From contig NZ_QEIJ01000008.1 of NCBI RefSeq assembly GCF_003095395.1, positions 86,020 through 150,019 of the forward strand: a stretch of DNA of 64,000 nt. Reading direction: 5' to 3'. Origin of the DNA: Microbacterium sp. Gd 4-13. Lineage in GTDB: Bacteria; Actinomycetota; Actinomycetes; Actinomycetales; Microbacteriaceae. This document shows, piece by piece, positions 8,242 through 17,079 of the stretch (the stretch's first letter is position 1; every line of letters starts with the position of its first letter). The position numbers and the translations under genes are program-made. A model generated the notes under the pieces. That model did no database searches, had not been told where the DNA came from, and saw only the letters and a program-made list of their open reading frames with translations.

Positions 8242-8576
8242 TGACCACCGTCGCTCCTTCCCTGCGCAGCTTCGCCGCCCTGCGGTGGTCGGAGGTGGAG
8301 CCCGACTTCCACGTCGGCGCGCGGGACGGTGAGTTCGTCGGGTACGTCGACACGAACGCCGACGGCACCTTCGTGGCCTTCGACGGCCACTCCACGGCTG
8401 TGGGCCGGTTTCGAACGCTCGCCGACGCGAAGGCCTCGCTGCTGACGACCGACCACCCCGCCAATGTGCGTCGAGACAGACTCGCGCGCCACGTCATGCT
8501 GGGCGTCGCCACAGGCGCCGGATCGATCGCCGCCGGCCTCGCGCTCACCGCAGGAGTTCTCGCACCTATCCTCTGA
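8241..8576 (+). CDS. small membrane-associated hypothetical protein
   Basis: A 111-residue protein I do not recognise. The first 75 residues are soluble, with FVGYVDTNADGTFVAFDGH resembling a short beta-rich domain. The last 25 residues form one hydrophobic segment (MLGVATGAGSIAAGLALTAG), so it is probably a tail-anchored membrane protein. It shares one base with the preceding DUF7882 gene (TGATG) and is followed at once by a strong bidirectional terminator. Function unknown; its pairing with DUF7882 is the main clue. Confidence 0.8.
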   Translation: MTTVAPSLRSFAALRWSEVEPDFHVGARDGEFVGYVDTNADGTFVAFDGHSTAVGRFRTLADAKASLLTTDHPANVRRDRLARHVMLGVATGAGSIAAGLALTAGVLAPIL

Positions 8577-8592
8577 TCCCCCTCAGGTCACG

Positions 8593-8640
8593 CGACACGA
8601 GACCCGGTCTCCCTCACCAGGGCGACCGGGTCTCGTGTCG
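8593..8640. terminator. bidirectional intrinsic terminator
   Basis: A perfect 16-bp stem (CGACACGAGACCCGGT and its complement) with a 16-base loop lies between the small-protein pair and the converging manganese catalase gene. There is no clear T tract, as is common in actinobacteria. Confidence 0.75.
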
Positions 8641-8646
8641 TCGGGG

Positions 8647-9600
8647 TCAGCTCTTCATCGCCCCGAACGTGATGTCGATGTCGGCCATCTCCATCGCGGC
8701 GGTCGCCTCGATGAGGTCGCGCAGTTCCTTGTCGGCGCCGGGAGAGAACTCCTCCGGGCGCTCCGGGGCGATCTCCAGAGGGGCTCCCTCGGGAGCCTGC
8801 TGCGACGCATCCAGGTCGGTGCCGTCATTCGACGGCGACATGCCTTGGAAGATCTTGCCGGCCTCGGACTGATCGCCCAGATCGAACGAGTACTGCTTGC
8901 TCTGCAACCCGAGGTCGACGAGGCGTTTGACCTCGGGGAACTGCTCGGCGTTCGTCTTCGGGATCGGCAGCGAGGTGCGCCAGTTGACCCCCAGCGTCTC
9001 GAGGGCCTTCGCGTAGGCGTTCTCGTGAGCCTGGTCTCGCACGATCAGATACGAGATCGTCGAGCGGGCGGTCTTGTTGTCGGTCATCTCGTACATCCGG
9101 CACTTCTGCAGACGCCCGGTCGACTCCAGCATGAGGTTGTAGAGCAGGTCGAGCACGAGGTTGCCGGAGTTGTAGACGTAGCTTCCGCTCCAGGGGTTCC
9201 CGGCGGAGTCGACGGGGAGGGCACCCTGCGCCCCCACGAGGTAGTGATGGATGTTGCCGTGGTCGAGTGCGATGTTCAACGGCGTCGCCCCGGCAGCCCC
9301 GGGCTTGTCCACCGGGTCGGACTTCTTACCGTTGTACTGCGGTGAGCCGTCGAGCAGCCGGGAGATCGTGGTGCCGATGAGCTCGACGTGCGAGATCTCC
9401 TCTGTGCCGATGCCCTGGATGAGGTCCTTGTAGGGCTTCCCCGACGGTCCGCGGAAGTTGATGCTCTGGAAGAGGTACTGCATCATGGTGCGCATCTCGC
9501 CGAACTGACCGCCCAGGCCCTCCTGCAGCGCGTTCGCTGCGGCGGGGTCGGGCTCATCCTGCTCGATGGGATTGATCAGGCGCTGGAGGTGGAAGTACAC
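8647..9600 (-). CDS. manganese catalase
   Basis: A non-haem catalase of 317 residues that dismutates hydrogen peroxide with a di-manganese centre. The ferritin-like four-helix core is seen in EMRTMMQYLFQSINFRG and IGTEEISHVELIGTTI, which carry Glu and Glu/His ligands in the expected ExxH arrangement. Further on, ENAYAKALETLGVNW matches the family. The C-terminal 40 residues are acidic and low in complexity. The start is GTG at 9600 with AAAGGAA upstream. It converges with the small-protein pair and diverges from the aldo/keto reductase. Likely a stress or stationary-phase gene. Confidence 0.95.
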   Translation of the reverse strand: MYFHLQRLINPIEQDEPDPAAANALQEGLGGQFGEMRTMMQYLFQSINFRGPSGKPYKDLIQGIGTEEISHVELIGTTISRLLDGSPQYNGKKSDPVDKPGAAGATPLNIALDHGNIHHYLVGAQGALPVDSAGNPWSGSYVYNSGNLVLDLLYNLMLESTGRLQKCRMYEMTDNKTARSTISYLIVRDQAHENAYAKALETLGVNWRTSLPIPKTNAEQFPEVKRLVDLGLQSKQYSFDLGDQSEAGKIFQGMSPSNDGTDLDASQQAPEGAPLEIAPERPEEFSPGADKELRDLIEATAAMEMADIDITFGAMKS

Positions 9601-9630
9601 GATGTTTCCTTTCGCAGGGGGAGGAAGCCA

Positions 9631-9655
9631 ACGATCCGCTTCTTTCCCGGATCGT
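9631..9655. promoter_or_regulatory. inverted repeat in the catalase/aldo-keto reductase divergent promoter
   Basis: ACGATCCG, nine bases, CGGATCGT: a perfect 8-bp inverted repeat 31 bases upstream of the catalase start. It may be an operator for either gene. About 34 bases before the reductase start there is a possible -10 box TACTGT at 9689-9694. Confidence 0.35.
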
Positions 9656-9727
9656 TCAGCCGCCTAGCCGAGCCCCCCTGTGGTCGACTACTGTCAACGG
9701 GCCGATCGGGCGATGAAGGAGAGTGCG

Positions 9728-10618
9728 ATGAAGACACGGATGCTGGCGCGACGCGAGGTCTCGGCCATCGGTCTGGGCGCGATGCCGCTCTCGATGAACA
9801 ACGACGACGTGTACCCCACCCCCGATGAGGCCGTGGCCACCGTGCATGCCGCTCTCGACGCCGGCGTCACGCTGATCGACACCGCAGACATCTACGCGCC
9901 GGCCTGGAACGAGATGGGGCACAACGAGCGCGTCGTCGCCGAGGCCGTCCGCACGTGGGCGGGCGACGCATCCGGAGTCTTCCTCACCACGAAGGGCGGG
10001 ATCACCCGCTCGGACGGCGAGCGGTGGGGGCGCAACGGTTCCCTCGACTACTTGCGCTCCGCCGTCGAGGCGTCGCTGCAGAACCTCGGCGTCGACACGA
10101 TCGAGTTGTACCAGTACCACCGGCCCGACCGGTCGCTCGTCTACGCCCGCATCATCGAGAACCTCGCGACGCTGCGCGACGAAGGACTCATCGGCGCGAT
10201 CGGCATCTCGAACGCCAGCGTCGAGGAGATCGAGATCGCACAGGACGTGCTCGGGGAGGGAGGGCTCGCGAGCGTGCAGAACGAGTTCTCGCCGCGGCAT
10301 CCCGGGAGCATCGACGAGCTGCGCCACTGCTCCGATAACGGCATCGCCTTCCTGCCGTGGAGCCCGCTGGGCGGAACGGGCGGCGGCGCACGCCGCGTCG
10401 GCGACCGGTTCTCCGCCTTCGCCGAGGTCGCGCGTGCCCACGATGTCAGCCCGCAGCGAGTGGTGCTCGCCTGGGAGCTCTCTCTCGGCGAGACGGTCAT
10501 CCCGATCCCCGGTGCGCGCCGCGCCGCATCGATCGTCGACTCCGCCGCGGCGGCCGACCTCGTGCTGAGCGACGAAGAGGTCGCGCGCTGCTCGTTCTCG
10601 GTGGGTATCGACGCCTGA
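9728..10618 (+). CDS. aldo/keto reductase
   Basis: An NADPH-dependent oxidoreductase of 296 residues with the (beta/alpha)8 barrel. The catalytic tetrad is visible: Asp in LIDTADIY, Tyr in the same motif, Lys in LTTKGG and His in YQYHRPD. The C-terminal NADP site is suggested by VIPIPGARRA. I choose ATG 9728 (MKTRMLARREV) because AAGGAGAG is spaced correctly; two upstream Met codons have no ribosome site. It is a single gene, divergent from manganese catalase, suggesting a role in clearing reactive carbonyls or aldehydes, although the physiological substrate cannot be assigned. Confidence 0.93.
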   Translation: MKTRMLARREVSAIGLGAMPLSMNNDDVYPTPDEAVATVHAALDAGVTLIDTADIYAPAWNEMGHNERVVAEAVRTWAGDASGVFLTTKGGITRSDGERWGRNGSLDYLRSAVEASLQNLGVDTIELYQYHRPDRSLVYARIIENLATLRDEGLIGAIGISNASVEEIEIAQDVLGEGGLASVQNEFSPRHPGSIDELRHCSDNGIAFLPWSPLGGTGGGARRVGDRFSAFAEVARAHDVSPQRVVLAWELSLGETVIPIPGARRAASIVDSAAAADLVLSDEEVARCSFSVGIDA

Positions 10619-10633
10619 CCGCGGCGTCTGCCG

Positions 10634-10795
10634 TCAGATGAGGCTGTCGGTGGCGTCGTCGTCGGTCTGATCGGCGCGCTCGCGGATCTCGTCCTCGTCC
10701 AGGGGGATGGGCGAGGTCGCGGGCGCTTCCGGCGGTTCGGCGTCGGGCCCGGATGGGCGCTCGTCGTCGCCGGCGGGCGAGGTGCTCTCGGTCAT
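10634..10795 (-). CDS. small acidic hypothetical protein
   Basis: A 53-residue, Pro/Asp/Glu-rich protein beginning MTESTSPAG. It has no hydrophobic segment and looks intrinsically disordered, with a C-terminal DEDEIRERADQTDDDATDSL. The start at 10795 has AGAAGGA upstream, which supports real translation; a longer frame to 10822 lacks one. It converges with the aldo/keto reductase gene. Small proteins of this composition are frequent in Microbacterium but have no known role. Confidence 0.5.
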   Translation of the reverse strand: MTESTSPAGDDERPSGPDAEPPEAPATSPIPLDEDEIRERADQTDDDATDSLI

Positions 10796-10941
10796 CGTGC
10801 TTCCTTCTCTCGGGTCGTGCACCTCAGCCGCGTGAGCGGCCGGGTGTTCCCGACACGGCGCGGGCTGTCAACCCCCTGGGGGCTTCGTGTGCCCCGGCGG
10901 AGGGTGAAGACACACCCCCCAACGAATGGATGTGCCCTGAC

Positions 10942-12114
10942 ATGAAGGCTCTCACGTGGCAGGGGCGTCGCGACCTCGCCGTCGTCGACGTTCCGGATCC
11001 TCGGATCGAACACCCCACCGATGCGATCGTGAAGATCACCTCATCGGCCATCTGCGGATCGGACCTGCACCTCTACGAGCTGTTCGGCCCGTTCCTCGAC
11101 AAGGGCGACATCCTCGGTCATGAGCCGATGGGCGTCGTCGTCGAGGTCGGGACCGCCGTGACGAAGCTCAAGGTCGGTGACCGCGTCGTCGTGCCGTTCA
11201 ACATCTCGTGCGGCGAGTGCTTCATGTGCCGCCACGGTCTGCAGTCGCAGTGCGAGACGACGCAGGTCACCGAGTACGGCAGCGGGGCCTCGCTCTTCGG
11301 GTTCACCAAGCTGTACGGCCAGGTGCCCGGCGGGCAGGCGGAGCTGTTGCGCGTTCCTCTCGCCGACTACAACTCGGTCGTCGTCGGCGGCGACCTCCCC
11401 GACGAGCGATACCTGTTCTTGAGCGACATCCTGCCGACGGCCTGGCAGGGCGTGCAGTACGCCCAGGTGCCCGACGGCGGAACGCTCGCGGTCGTCGGCC
11501 TCGGCCCGGTCGGCCAGTTCGTCGCGCGCATCGGCGCGCACCTCGGCTATCGCGTCATCGCGTCCGACCCCGTCGCCGAGCGCCGCGCGCTGGCCGAGAA
11601 GTACGGCGCGCAGGTCGCCGAGCCCGACGACATCGCGGCCTTGGTGAGCGAGGCCACCGAGGGCCGTGGCGCCGATGGCGTCGTGGATGCCGTCGGAATG
11701 GAAGCGCACGGCAATGCGATGGTCTCGGCGTTCCAGAAGGCGACGGCGCTGCTTCCCGACGCCATCGCGCAGCCGCTCATGGACAACGCCGGTCTCGACC
11801 GGCTCGCCGCGCTGCACTCGGCGATCGATCTCGCTCGACGCGGCGGAACGGTCTCGATCAGCGGGGTGTACGCCGGTGATGCCGACGTCATGCCGATGAA
11901 GACGATGTTCGACAAGCAGCTCACCCTCAAGATGGGTCAGTGCAACGTCAAGCGGTGGGTCGATACCCTGCTCCCGCTCGTCGAAGACCCGGCCGACCCG
12001 CTCGGTACGGCCGATCTCGTGACGCACACGGTGGGGCTCGACGACGCGCCCCACATGTACGAGGTCTTCCAGAAGAAGGAGGACGGATGCATCAAGGTGG
12101 TGGTGAAGCCCTGA
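10942..12114 (+). CDS. zinc-dependent alcohol dehydrogenase (glutathione-independent formaldehyde dehydrogenase-like)
   Basis: A medium-chain dehydrogenase of 390 residues. The catalytic zinc ligands are in AICGSDLHLYE and LGHEPMG, the structural zinc loop in CGECFMCRHGLQSQC, and the Rossmann motif is VVGLGPVGQF. The long insert after the cofactor domain, with AHGNAM and a region ending in MKTMFDKQLTLKMGQ, is characteristic of the subgroup related to formaldehyde dehydrogenase. The start is either ATG 10942 or ATG 10930 four codons upstream; neither has a strong ribosome site. It stands alone on the plus strand. Confidence 0.92.
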   Translation: MKALTWQGRRDLAVVDVPDPRIEHPTDAIVKITSSAICGSDLHLYELFGPFLDKGDILGHEPMGVVVEVGTAVTKLKVGDRVVVPFNISCGECFMCRHGLQSQCETTQVTEYGSGASLFGFTKLYGQVPGGQAELLRVPLADYNSVVVGGDLPDERYLFLSDILPTAWQGVQYAQVPDGGTLAVVGLGPVGQFVARIGAHLGYRVIASDPVAERRALAEKYGAQVAEPDDIAALVSEATEGRGADGVVDAVGMEAHGNAMVSAFQKATALLPDAIAQPLMDNAGLDRLAALHSAIDLARRGGTVSISGVYAGDADVMPMKTMFDKQLTLKMGQCNVKRWVDTLLPLVEDPADPLGTADLVTHTVGLDDAPHMYEVFQKKEDGCIKVVVKP

Positions 12115-12464
12115 CCGGGCGGTGGGCGCGCAGCAGCTCGACGCGGCCCATCGAGATCGCGCACCTGCCGCCCCTCGCGCCGCGCCAGCCGGACGCGGGC
12201 GCGGAGGGCGGGGGAGCAGAGCCCGCGACCGAGGGTGAGGAACGCGGCACGCTCCGAGACGGACCGCAGTGACGTCGCGTGTGCCGATGAGGTTTGGATG
12301 CTGCGGACGAATGCCGTAGTCTGTCCCTTTGGTGCCTCCGCCTGTCGGAGGTCACTGCGAACGTGAGCCCTCCACCGGCCTGTTCCCCGCGTTTTCGCGC
12401 GAGGCAACGACCACCGGAGCGGGATTCACGAACTCCTCCGTTCGATCCAGAAAGCAGTATCACT
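12115..12464. other. 350-bp gap before rplM, holding its probable promoter
   Basis: No convincing gene is seen here. A likely promoter for the ribosomal operon is TTGGAT (12293-12298), 17 bases, TAGTCT (12316-12321), which would give an untranslated leader of about 140 bases. The leader is GC-rich and contains the short inverted repeat CTCCGCC/GGCGGAG-like sequence around 12335-12350, so leader-based control of the ribosomal proteins is possible but unproven. Confidence 0.4.
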
Positions 12465-12911
12465 GTGACGCGCACATTTACCCCCAAGGCTGGCGAAATC
12501 CAGCGCGAGTGGCTTGTCATCGACGCGACCGACGTCGTGCTCGGTCGTCTTGCCTCGCACGCGGCGGTCCTCCTCCGCGGCAAGCACAAGGCCACCTTCG
12601 CCAACCACATGGACGCCGGCGACTTCGTCATCGTCATCAACGCCGAGAAGGTCGCCCTGACCGGCCAGAAGCTCGAGAAGAAGAAGGCGTACCGCCACTC
12701 CGGCTACCCGGGCGGCCTCAAGTCCGTCACCTACGGCGAGCTGATCGAGAAGAACCCCGAGCGCGCGGTCGAGAAGGCCATCCGCGGCATGCTCCCCAAG
12801 AACAGCCTGGGTGCGCAGCAGCTCCGCAAGCTCAAGGTCTACCGCGGCGCCGAGCACCCCCACGGTGCACAGCAGCCCAAGACCTACACCTTCGACCAGG
12901 TCGCCCAGTAG
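12465..12911 (+). CDS. rplM: 50S ribosomal protein L13
   Basis: Ribosomal protein of 148 residues. The segments [26 protein letters not shown] and [15 protein letters not shown] are diagnostic of L13, which binds 23S rRNA early in large-subunit assembly. The start is GTG 12465 ([11 protein letters not shown]), matching the usual actinobacterial length; a frame extending 57 codons upstream is not conserved. It is followed after 27 bases by rpsI, the universal rplM-rpsI pair. Confidence 0.98.
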   Translation: MTRTFTPKAGEIQREWLVIDATDVVLGRLASHAAVLLRGKHKATFANHMDAGDFVIVINAEKVALTGQKLEKKKAYRHSGYPGGLKSVTYGELIEKNPERAVEKAIRGMLPKNSLGAQQLRKLKVYRGAEHPHGAQQPKTYTFDQVAQ

Positions 12912-12938
12912 GCGCGAGAGACTTAGAGGATAACTATC

Positions 12939-13409
12939 GTGTCGGACATCGACCCCACCAACTACTCCACCGAGACGCCGCTCGACCAGGCGGCAGCCGA
13001 GGCCCCGCGCCCCGTGCTCTCCGTCCCCGGCGCGGCCGTCGGTCGCCGCAAGCAGGCCATCGCCCGCGTGCGCATCGTGCCCGGATCGGGAACGATCACG
13101 GTCAACGGCCGCTCGTTCGAGGATTACTTCCCGAACAAGCTCCACCAGCAGCTGATCAACGACCCGTTCACGGTGCTGAACCTCACCGACGCCTACGACG
13201 TCATCGTGCGCGTCTCCGGCGGTGGCCCCTCGGGCCAGGCCGGTGCCGTGCGTCTGGGCATCGCTCGCTCGCTGAACGAGATCGACCTCGAGAACAACCG
13301 CCCGGCTCTGAAGAAGGCCGGCTTCCTGTCGCGCGACGCTCGCGTCAAGGAGCGCAAGAAGGCTGGTCTCAAGAAGGCCCGTAAGGCGCCTCAGTACTCG
13401 AAGCGCTGA
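12939..13409 (+). CDS. rpsI: 30S ribosomal protein S9
   Basis: Ribosomal protein of 156 residues. The N-terminal 35 residues are an acidic, actinobacterial extension; the core begins with [14 protein letters not shown] and contains [19 protein letters not shown]. The C-terminus [15 protein letters not shown] is the basic tail whose final residues contact P-site tRNA. Start is GTG 12939 with AGAGGA nine bases upstream. It is co-transcribed with rplM and probably with glmM, which begins 14 bases after its stop. Confidence 0.98.
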   Translation: MSDIDPTNYSTETPLDQAAAEAPRPVLSVPGAAVGRRKQAIARVRIVPGSGTITVNGRSFEDYFPNKLHQQLINDPFTVLNLTDAYDVIVRVSGGGPSGQAGAVRLGIARSLNEIDLENNRPALKKAGFLSRDARVKERKKAGLKKARKAPQYSKR

Positions 13410-13423
13410 GTCCGGCTGCCCGT

Positions 13424-14782
13424 ATGCCGCTGTTCGGCACGGACGGGGTGCGGGGGCTGGCCAACGGCCCCCTCACCGCCGATCTCGCACTTCACCTGGC
13501 CCAGGCGACTGCCGTCGTCCTGGGCCAGGGCCGTTCTGCCGAGGCGCGCCGCGCCGAAGGCCGCCGGCTCACCGCCGTGGTCGCACGCGATCCGCGGGTC
13601 TCGGGGGAGTTCCTCTCCGCCGCCGTGGCGGCCGGCCTCGCATCGTCAGGTGTCGACGTCCTCGACGCCGGTGTGCTTCCGACACCGGCTGCCGCCTACC
13701 TCATCGCCGACATCGATGCCGACTTCGGCGTCATGGTCTCGGCGTCGCACAACCCTGCGCCCGACAACGGCATCAAGATCTTCGCGCGCGGGGGAGTGAA
13801 GCTCCCCGATCTCGTCGAGCAGCGCATCGAGGCCGCGCTCGACGCCGAGAAGCTGCAGCCCACAGGTGCGGGTGTGGGCCGTATCCGCGTCTTCGCCGAC
13901 GCGGAAGACCGCTACGTCGTGCACCTGCTCGGTTCGCTTCCGCACAGGCTCGACGGCATCCACGTCGTGCTCGACTGTGCGCACGGAGCGGCCTCGGGGG
14001 TCTCGCCCGAGACGTTCAAGGATGCCGGCGCGACGGTGACAGTGATCGGTGCCGACCCCGACGGCTTGAACATCAACGACGGCGTCGGCTCGACCTACCT
14101 CGACCACCTCGCTGAGACCGTCGTGCGCCTCGGCGCCGACGTCGGCATCGCGCACGACGGCGACGCCGACCGCTGCCTCGCCGTCGACGCGCAGGGCAAG
14201 CACATCGACGGCGATCAACTCATGGCGATCCTCGCGGTCTCGATGAAAGAACGCGGCGTCCTCGCATCCGACACGCTCGTCGCGACGGTCATGAGCAACC
14301 TCGGCCTCCACCGCGCGATGGAGGATCACGGCATCCGCGTCTTGCAGACCGCGGTGGGCGACCGCTACGTCCTCGAGGCGATGACCGAGGGGTCGTACTC
14401 GCTCGGAGGCGAGCAGTCGGGACACGTCATCATGAGCGAGCACGCGACGACCGGTGACGGTCTGCTGACCGGCCTGCACATCGTGGCCGAGATGGCGCGT
14501 CAGAACAAGACGATGGCGGAGCTCGCGTCGATCATGACCGTGTATCCGCAGGTGCTCGTGAATGTCCGCGGTGTCGATCGCACCCGCGTGGCTACGGATG
14601 AGGAGCTGCAGCGCTCGGTCGAAGAGGTGCGCGCCGAACTCGGCGACACCGGGCGCGTGCTGCTGCGCGCCTCGGGCACCGAACCGCTCGTGCGCGTGAT
14701 GGTCGAGGCCGCCGACGAGAAGTCCGCTCGCGAGTACGCCGACCGTCTCGCGGCCGTCGTCAGCGACCGACTGGCTCTCTGA
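13424..14782 (+). CDS. glmM: phosphoglucosamine mutase
   Basis: Enzyme of 452 residues converting glucosamine-6-phosphate to glucosamine-1-phosphate on the way to UDP-GlcNAc and peptidoglycan. The four alpha-phosphohexomutase signatures are present: active-site serine loop [16 protein letters not shown], metal-binding DGDADRC, sugar-binding GGEQSGH and phosphate-binding [11 protein letters not shown]. It starts directly [11 protein letters not shown] and follows rpsI by 14 bases, as is common in actinobacteria. The partner enzyme GlmS is encoded 12 kb downstream. Confidence 0.98.
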   Translation: MPLFGTDGVRGLANGPLTADLALHLAQATAVVLGQGRSAEARRAEGRRLTAVVARDPRVSGEFLSAAVAAGLASSGVDVLDAGVLPTPAAAYLIADIDADFGVMVSASHNPAPDNGIKIFARGGVKLPDLVEQRIEAALDAEKLQPTGAGVGRIRVFADAEDRYVVHLLGSLPHRLDGIHVVLDCAHGAASGVSPETFKDAGATVTVIGADPDGLNINDGVGSTYLDHLAETVVRLGADVGIAHDGDADRCLAVDAQGKHIDGDQLMAILAVSMKERGVLASDTLVATVMSNLGLHRAMEDHGIRVLQTAVGDRYVLEAMTEGSYSLGGEQSGHVIMSEHATTGDGLLTGLHIVAEMARQNKTMAELASIMTVYPQVLVNVRGVDRTRVATDEELQRSVEEVRAELGDTGRVLLRASGTEPLVRVMVEAADEKSAREYADRLAAVVSDRLAL

Positions 14783-14796
14783 GTCCCGCACCAGAT

Positions 14797-14830
14797 CCGC
14801 CGGCACCCGACGACCGTCGGGCTCCGGCGG
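14797..14830. terminator. intrinsic terminator between glmM and the TetR gene
   Basis: CCGCCGG-CA-CCCGAC, four-base loop, GTCGGG-CT-CCGGCGG: an interrupted but symmetrical hairpin of 13 pairs, 14 bases after glmM. It may serve the converging TetR gene as well. Confidence 0.7.
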
Positions 14831-14854
14831 TTCTGCGCGTTTCGGCGCCTGTCG

Positions 14855-15661
14855 CTAGTCGACCGGCTCGGTGAGCCCCTCGATCATGGCCAAGTAGGCG
14901 AGAGCGGCCAGCGTCCACTCGACGGGCTCGCCATCCATACCCGGCGCGATGAGGACCTCCGACGCCGACGGAGCGCCCATCCGGCGGTGCGTGACGATAC
15001 CCTCGACGATCGCACCTCCCGCGGTGGCGAGGTGCTGCCAGTGCACCCCGGGTCGCGTCTGGCGACCGAGGCGCTCGCACGCGTCGGCGTAGAACTCGGT
15101 CATCGTCTCGCGGAAGGCGCGGTCCGACTCGCGCAGGGCCTCCGCGACGCGCTCTCTACGCCCCGGGGGGAGGCTCGGAAGCGTCGCGGCCAGGGCCTGG
15201 CAGGTCTGCCAGCGGGCAGAACCCGCGGTGTCCTCGACGTTCTGACGCAGTGTCAGCCGGACCGTCTCACGGAGCACCGCATACGATCCGTCGCGGTCAC
15301 GCGACCCGTCGGGGCGCAGCATCCGATGCCCGTGCTCGGCGATGGTGCGCTCGACGACATCGAGCGTGGCTTCGAAGATCCCCTCCGATCCGTCGCTCTC
15401 GCTCAGCAGCTGCACCATCAGACTCGTGAGCAACTCTTCTTTGCCGCCGAATGCGGCGAAAGCAGAGCTGCGAGGCACCCCGACCTGCCGGATGAGTTCC
15501 TCCATGTTGAGGTGATGGAGGCTCACCGTGACGCCGCCCTCCGACAGCATCGCGCTCCCCGCGCGAAGCACGCGCGACCGGAGCTCGGCCCGGGGGAGAC
15601 GTCGGGAGCGCCAGTTCTGGACTGTGAGTCCTGAGTCTTGTCTTGTCGCGCTCTCTCCCAT
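14855..15661 (-). CDS. TetR-family transcriptional regulator
   Basis: A 268-residue regulator. The DNA-binding domain is at residues about 25-75 (ELRSRVLRAGSAMLSEGG, LIRQVGVPRSSAFAAFGGKEEL). The C-terminal 190 residues are helical and variable, longer than the usual TetR ligand domain. The start is ATG 15661 because TAGTCT lies seven bases upstream, matching the leaderless pattern seen elsewhere in the window; an in-frame extension further upstream would cross the palindromic promoter region. It diverges from the FMN-reductase/flavin-reductase pair and is the natural candidate to control it. Confidence 0.88.
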   Translation of the reverse strand: MGESATRQDSGLTVQNWRSRRLPRAELRSRVLRAGSAMLSEGGVTVSLHHLNMEELIRQVGVPRSSAFAAFGGKEELLTSLMVQLLSESDGSEGIFEATLDVVERTIAEHGHRMLRPDGSRDRDGSYAVLRETVRLTLRQNVEDTAGSARWQTCQALAATLPSLPPGRRERVAEALRESDRAFRETMTEFYADACERLGRQTRPGVHWQHLATAGGAIVEGIVTHRRMGAPSASEVLIAPGMDGEPVEWTLAALAYLAMIEGLTEPVD

Positions 15662-16012
15662 ATCGTCGAGACTACCGACGGGATGCGCACCGTGCTCCGC
15701 ACACGAAATCGCATCGCACCGGGGGGGCGTCGGTGTTCGCACCGCGTGCCCGGGAAGCTCGCGGAAGACGCGACTCCCGGGCACGTGCGGGTGCGCCCGA
15801 GAGACCCGAGGATGACGTCGTGTTTCGCGTCTCGCCCGTCGTCGCCCCGACGTGCTTATAGTGGAGGGGCAACGTAAGCCGTTGTGGGCCACCGGGCCAA
15901 AAGATCTCGGTGGAATGTGAGAGACGTCGACGTCGTCGAGTCCGCATGGTCCTCGGCTTCGATCTTCTCGTCGTCTCCTTTCCTGTTCCTCCGGCGGAAG
16001 TGCGAGATTCGA
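15662..16012. other. 351-bp divergent promoter region between TetR and FMN-reductase genes
   Basis: No gene is seen. The region holds the leaderless promoter of the TetR gene (-10 TAGTCT read on the minus strand at 15669-15674), an 11-bp perfect inverted repeat at 15745-15785, and a possible -10 box TATAGT at 15857-15862 for the plus-strand pair, implying a leader of about 145 bases. Confidence 0.45.
15745..15785. repeat. 11-bp perfect inverted repeat, candidate regulatory site
   Basis: CGTGCCCGGGA, 19-base spacer, TCCCGGGCACG, with partial symmetry continuing outward (GCACC/GGTGC). It is midway between divergent genes, so a terminator role is unlikely and an operator for the TetR protein is plausible. 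Confidence 0.5.
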
Positions 16013-16555
16013 ATGACGGTAAAAGTAGCGGTGGTCGTGGGCAACCCGAAGCCGCAGTCCAGAACACTGAAAGTGGCGACCACCCTGGTGGACCGCCTGC
16101 TCGAGCCCGGGTCGTTCGACCTGACGGTGATCGACCTCGTCGATCACCAGGCCGAGATCTTCGCGTGGCCGAGCGACGAGCTCGCGCGGCTGAACACCCT
16201 GGTCGCCGAGAGCGACCTCGTCGTGTTCGCGTCTCCCACCTACAAGGCCACCTTCACGGGCCTGTTGAAGTCGTTCCTCGACCGCTACCCGGCCAACGGC
16301 CTTCGCGGCGTCGTGGCGATTCCCGTCCTGACGGGGGCCGACCAGACCCACTCGATGGGGCCGACGTACACGTTCGCTCCGCTCCTCGCCGAGCTCGGAG
16401 CCGTCGTTCCCGGCCGGGGCTTCTACTTCGTCTCGAGCCAGATGGACCGGCTCGACGAGCTGGTGGAGGCCGCCGCCGAGGAGTACCGATCCAATTTCGG
16501 CCGCGTCGCCGCTCTCGCGACGTCGGCATCTCGGAAGGAGGAGGTGGCACGATGA
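16013..16555 (+). CDS. NAD(P)H-dependent FMN reductase (flavodoxin-like)
   Basis: A 180-residue flavoprotein of the FMN_red family (SsuE/MsuE relatives). The phosphate-binding loop is GNPKPQSRT near the N-terminus, FASPTYKATFTGLLKSFLDR is the family's isoalloxazine and dimer region, and GADQTHSMGPT follows. It would supply reduced flavin using NAD(P)H. Start ATG 16013 (MTVKVAVVVGNPKP). The stop overlaps the next gene's start by ATGA, so it is coupled to a second flavin reductase. No flavin-dependent monooxygenase is adjacent, which is odd for such a pair. Confidence 0.88.
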   Translation: MTVKVAVVVGNPKPQSRTLKVATTLVDRLLEPGSFDLTVIDLVDHQAEIFAWPSDELARLNTLVAESDLVVFASPTYKATFTGLLKSFLDRYPANGLRGVVAIPVLTGADQTHSMGPTYTFAPLLAELGAVVPGRGFYFVSSQMDRLDELVEAAAEEYRSNFGRVAALATSASRKEEVAR

Positions 16556-17067
16556 CGATTTCGCCGCATCCGTCCGCCGCCATCGATCAGCGGACTCTCC
16601 GCGACACGCTCGGGCACTTCGCGTCGGGCGTCACGATCATCAGCGGGATCGACGACGCCGGACCCATCGGCTTCACCTGCCAGTCGTTCTACAGCGTCTC
16701 GATGGACCCGCCTCTGGTGTCCTTCAGCGTCATGAAGACGTCCACCACCTACCCGCGCATCCGCGAGACGGGCGCCTTCGCCGTCAACGTGCTCTCCGAC
16801 CACCAGCACGGGATCTCGTCGCAGTTCGCGCGCAAGGGGACTGACAAGTGGGCCGGGGTCTCGTGGCGTCCGACCGCCGCGGGCAACCCGGTCATCGACG
16901 ACTCGTCGATGTGGCTGGACTGCGAGATCTGGGCCGAGCACGAGGCCGGCGATCACCTCATCGTGATCGGCCGGGTGGTCGAGACGAGCCCCGCCGAATG
17001 GCATCGGCACGAGCCCCTGCTGTACTTCAAGGGCGCGTACCGGCATCTGCGCGGCCTCGCCAGCTGA
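16552..17067 (+). CDS. flavin reductase family protein (HpaC-like FMN-binding split barrel)
   Basis: A 171-residue protein of the flavin reductase-like domain. Characteristic segments are LRDTLGHFASGVTIIS, GFTCQSFYSVSMDPPLVSFSV, FAVNVLSDHQ and DHLIVIGRVVE; these form the split-barrel FMN site. It normally supplies FMNH2 or FADH2 to a two-component monooxygenase. It overlaps the upstream FMN reductase gene by ATGA. With the divergent TetR gene it forms a self-contained cassette whose oxygenase partner must be encoded elsewhere, or which acts on free flavin. Confidence 0.92.
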   Translation: MTISPHPSAAIDQRTLRDTLGHFASGVTIISGIDDAGPIGFTCQSFYSVSMDPPLVSFSVMKTSTTYPRIRETGAFAVNVLSDHQHGISSQFARKGTDKWAGVSWRPTAAGNPVIDDSSMWLDCEIWAEHEAGDHLIVIGRVVETSPAEWHRHEPLLYFKGAYRHLRGLAS

Positions 17068-17079
17068 GACCGGTTTCGC

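Noticed and set aside
12115..12464. Small gene before rplM
   Set aside because: Open frames here are continuations of shadows from the alcohol dehydrogenase or L13 genes, without ribosome sites or recognisable sequence.
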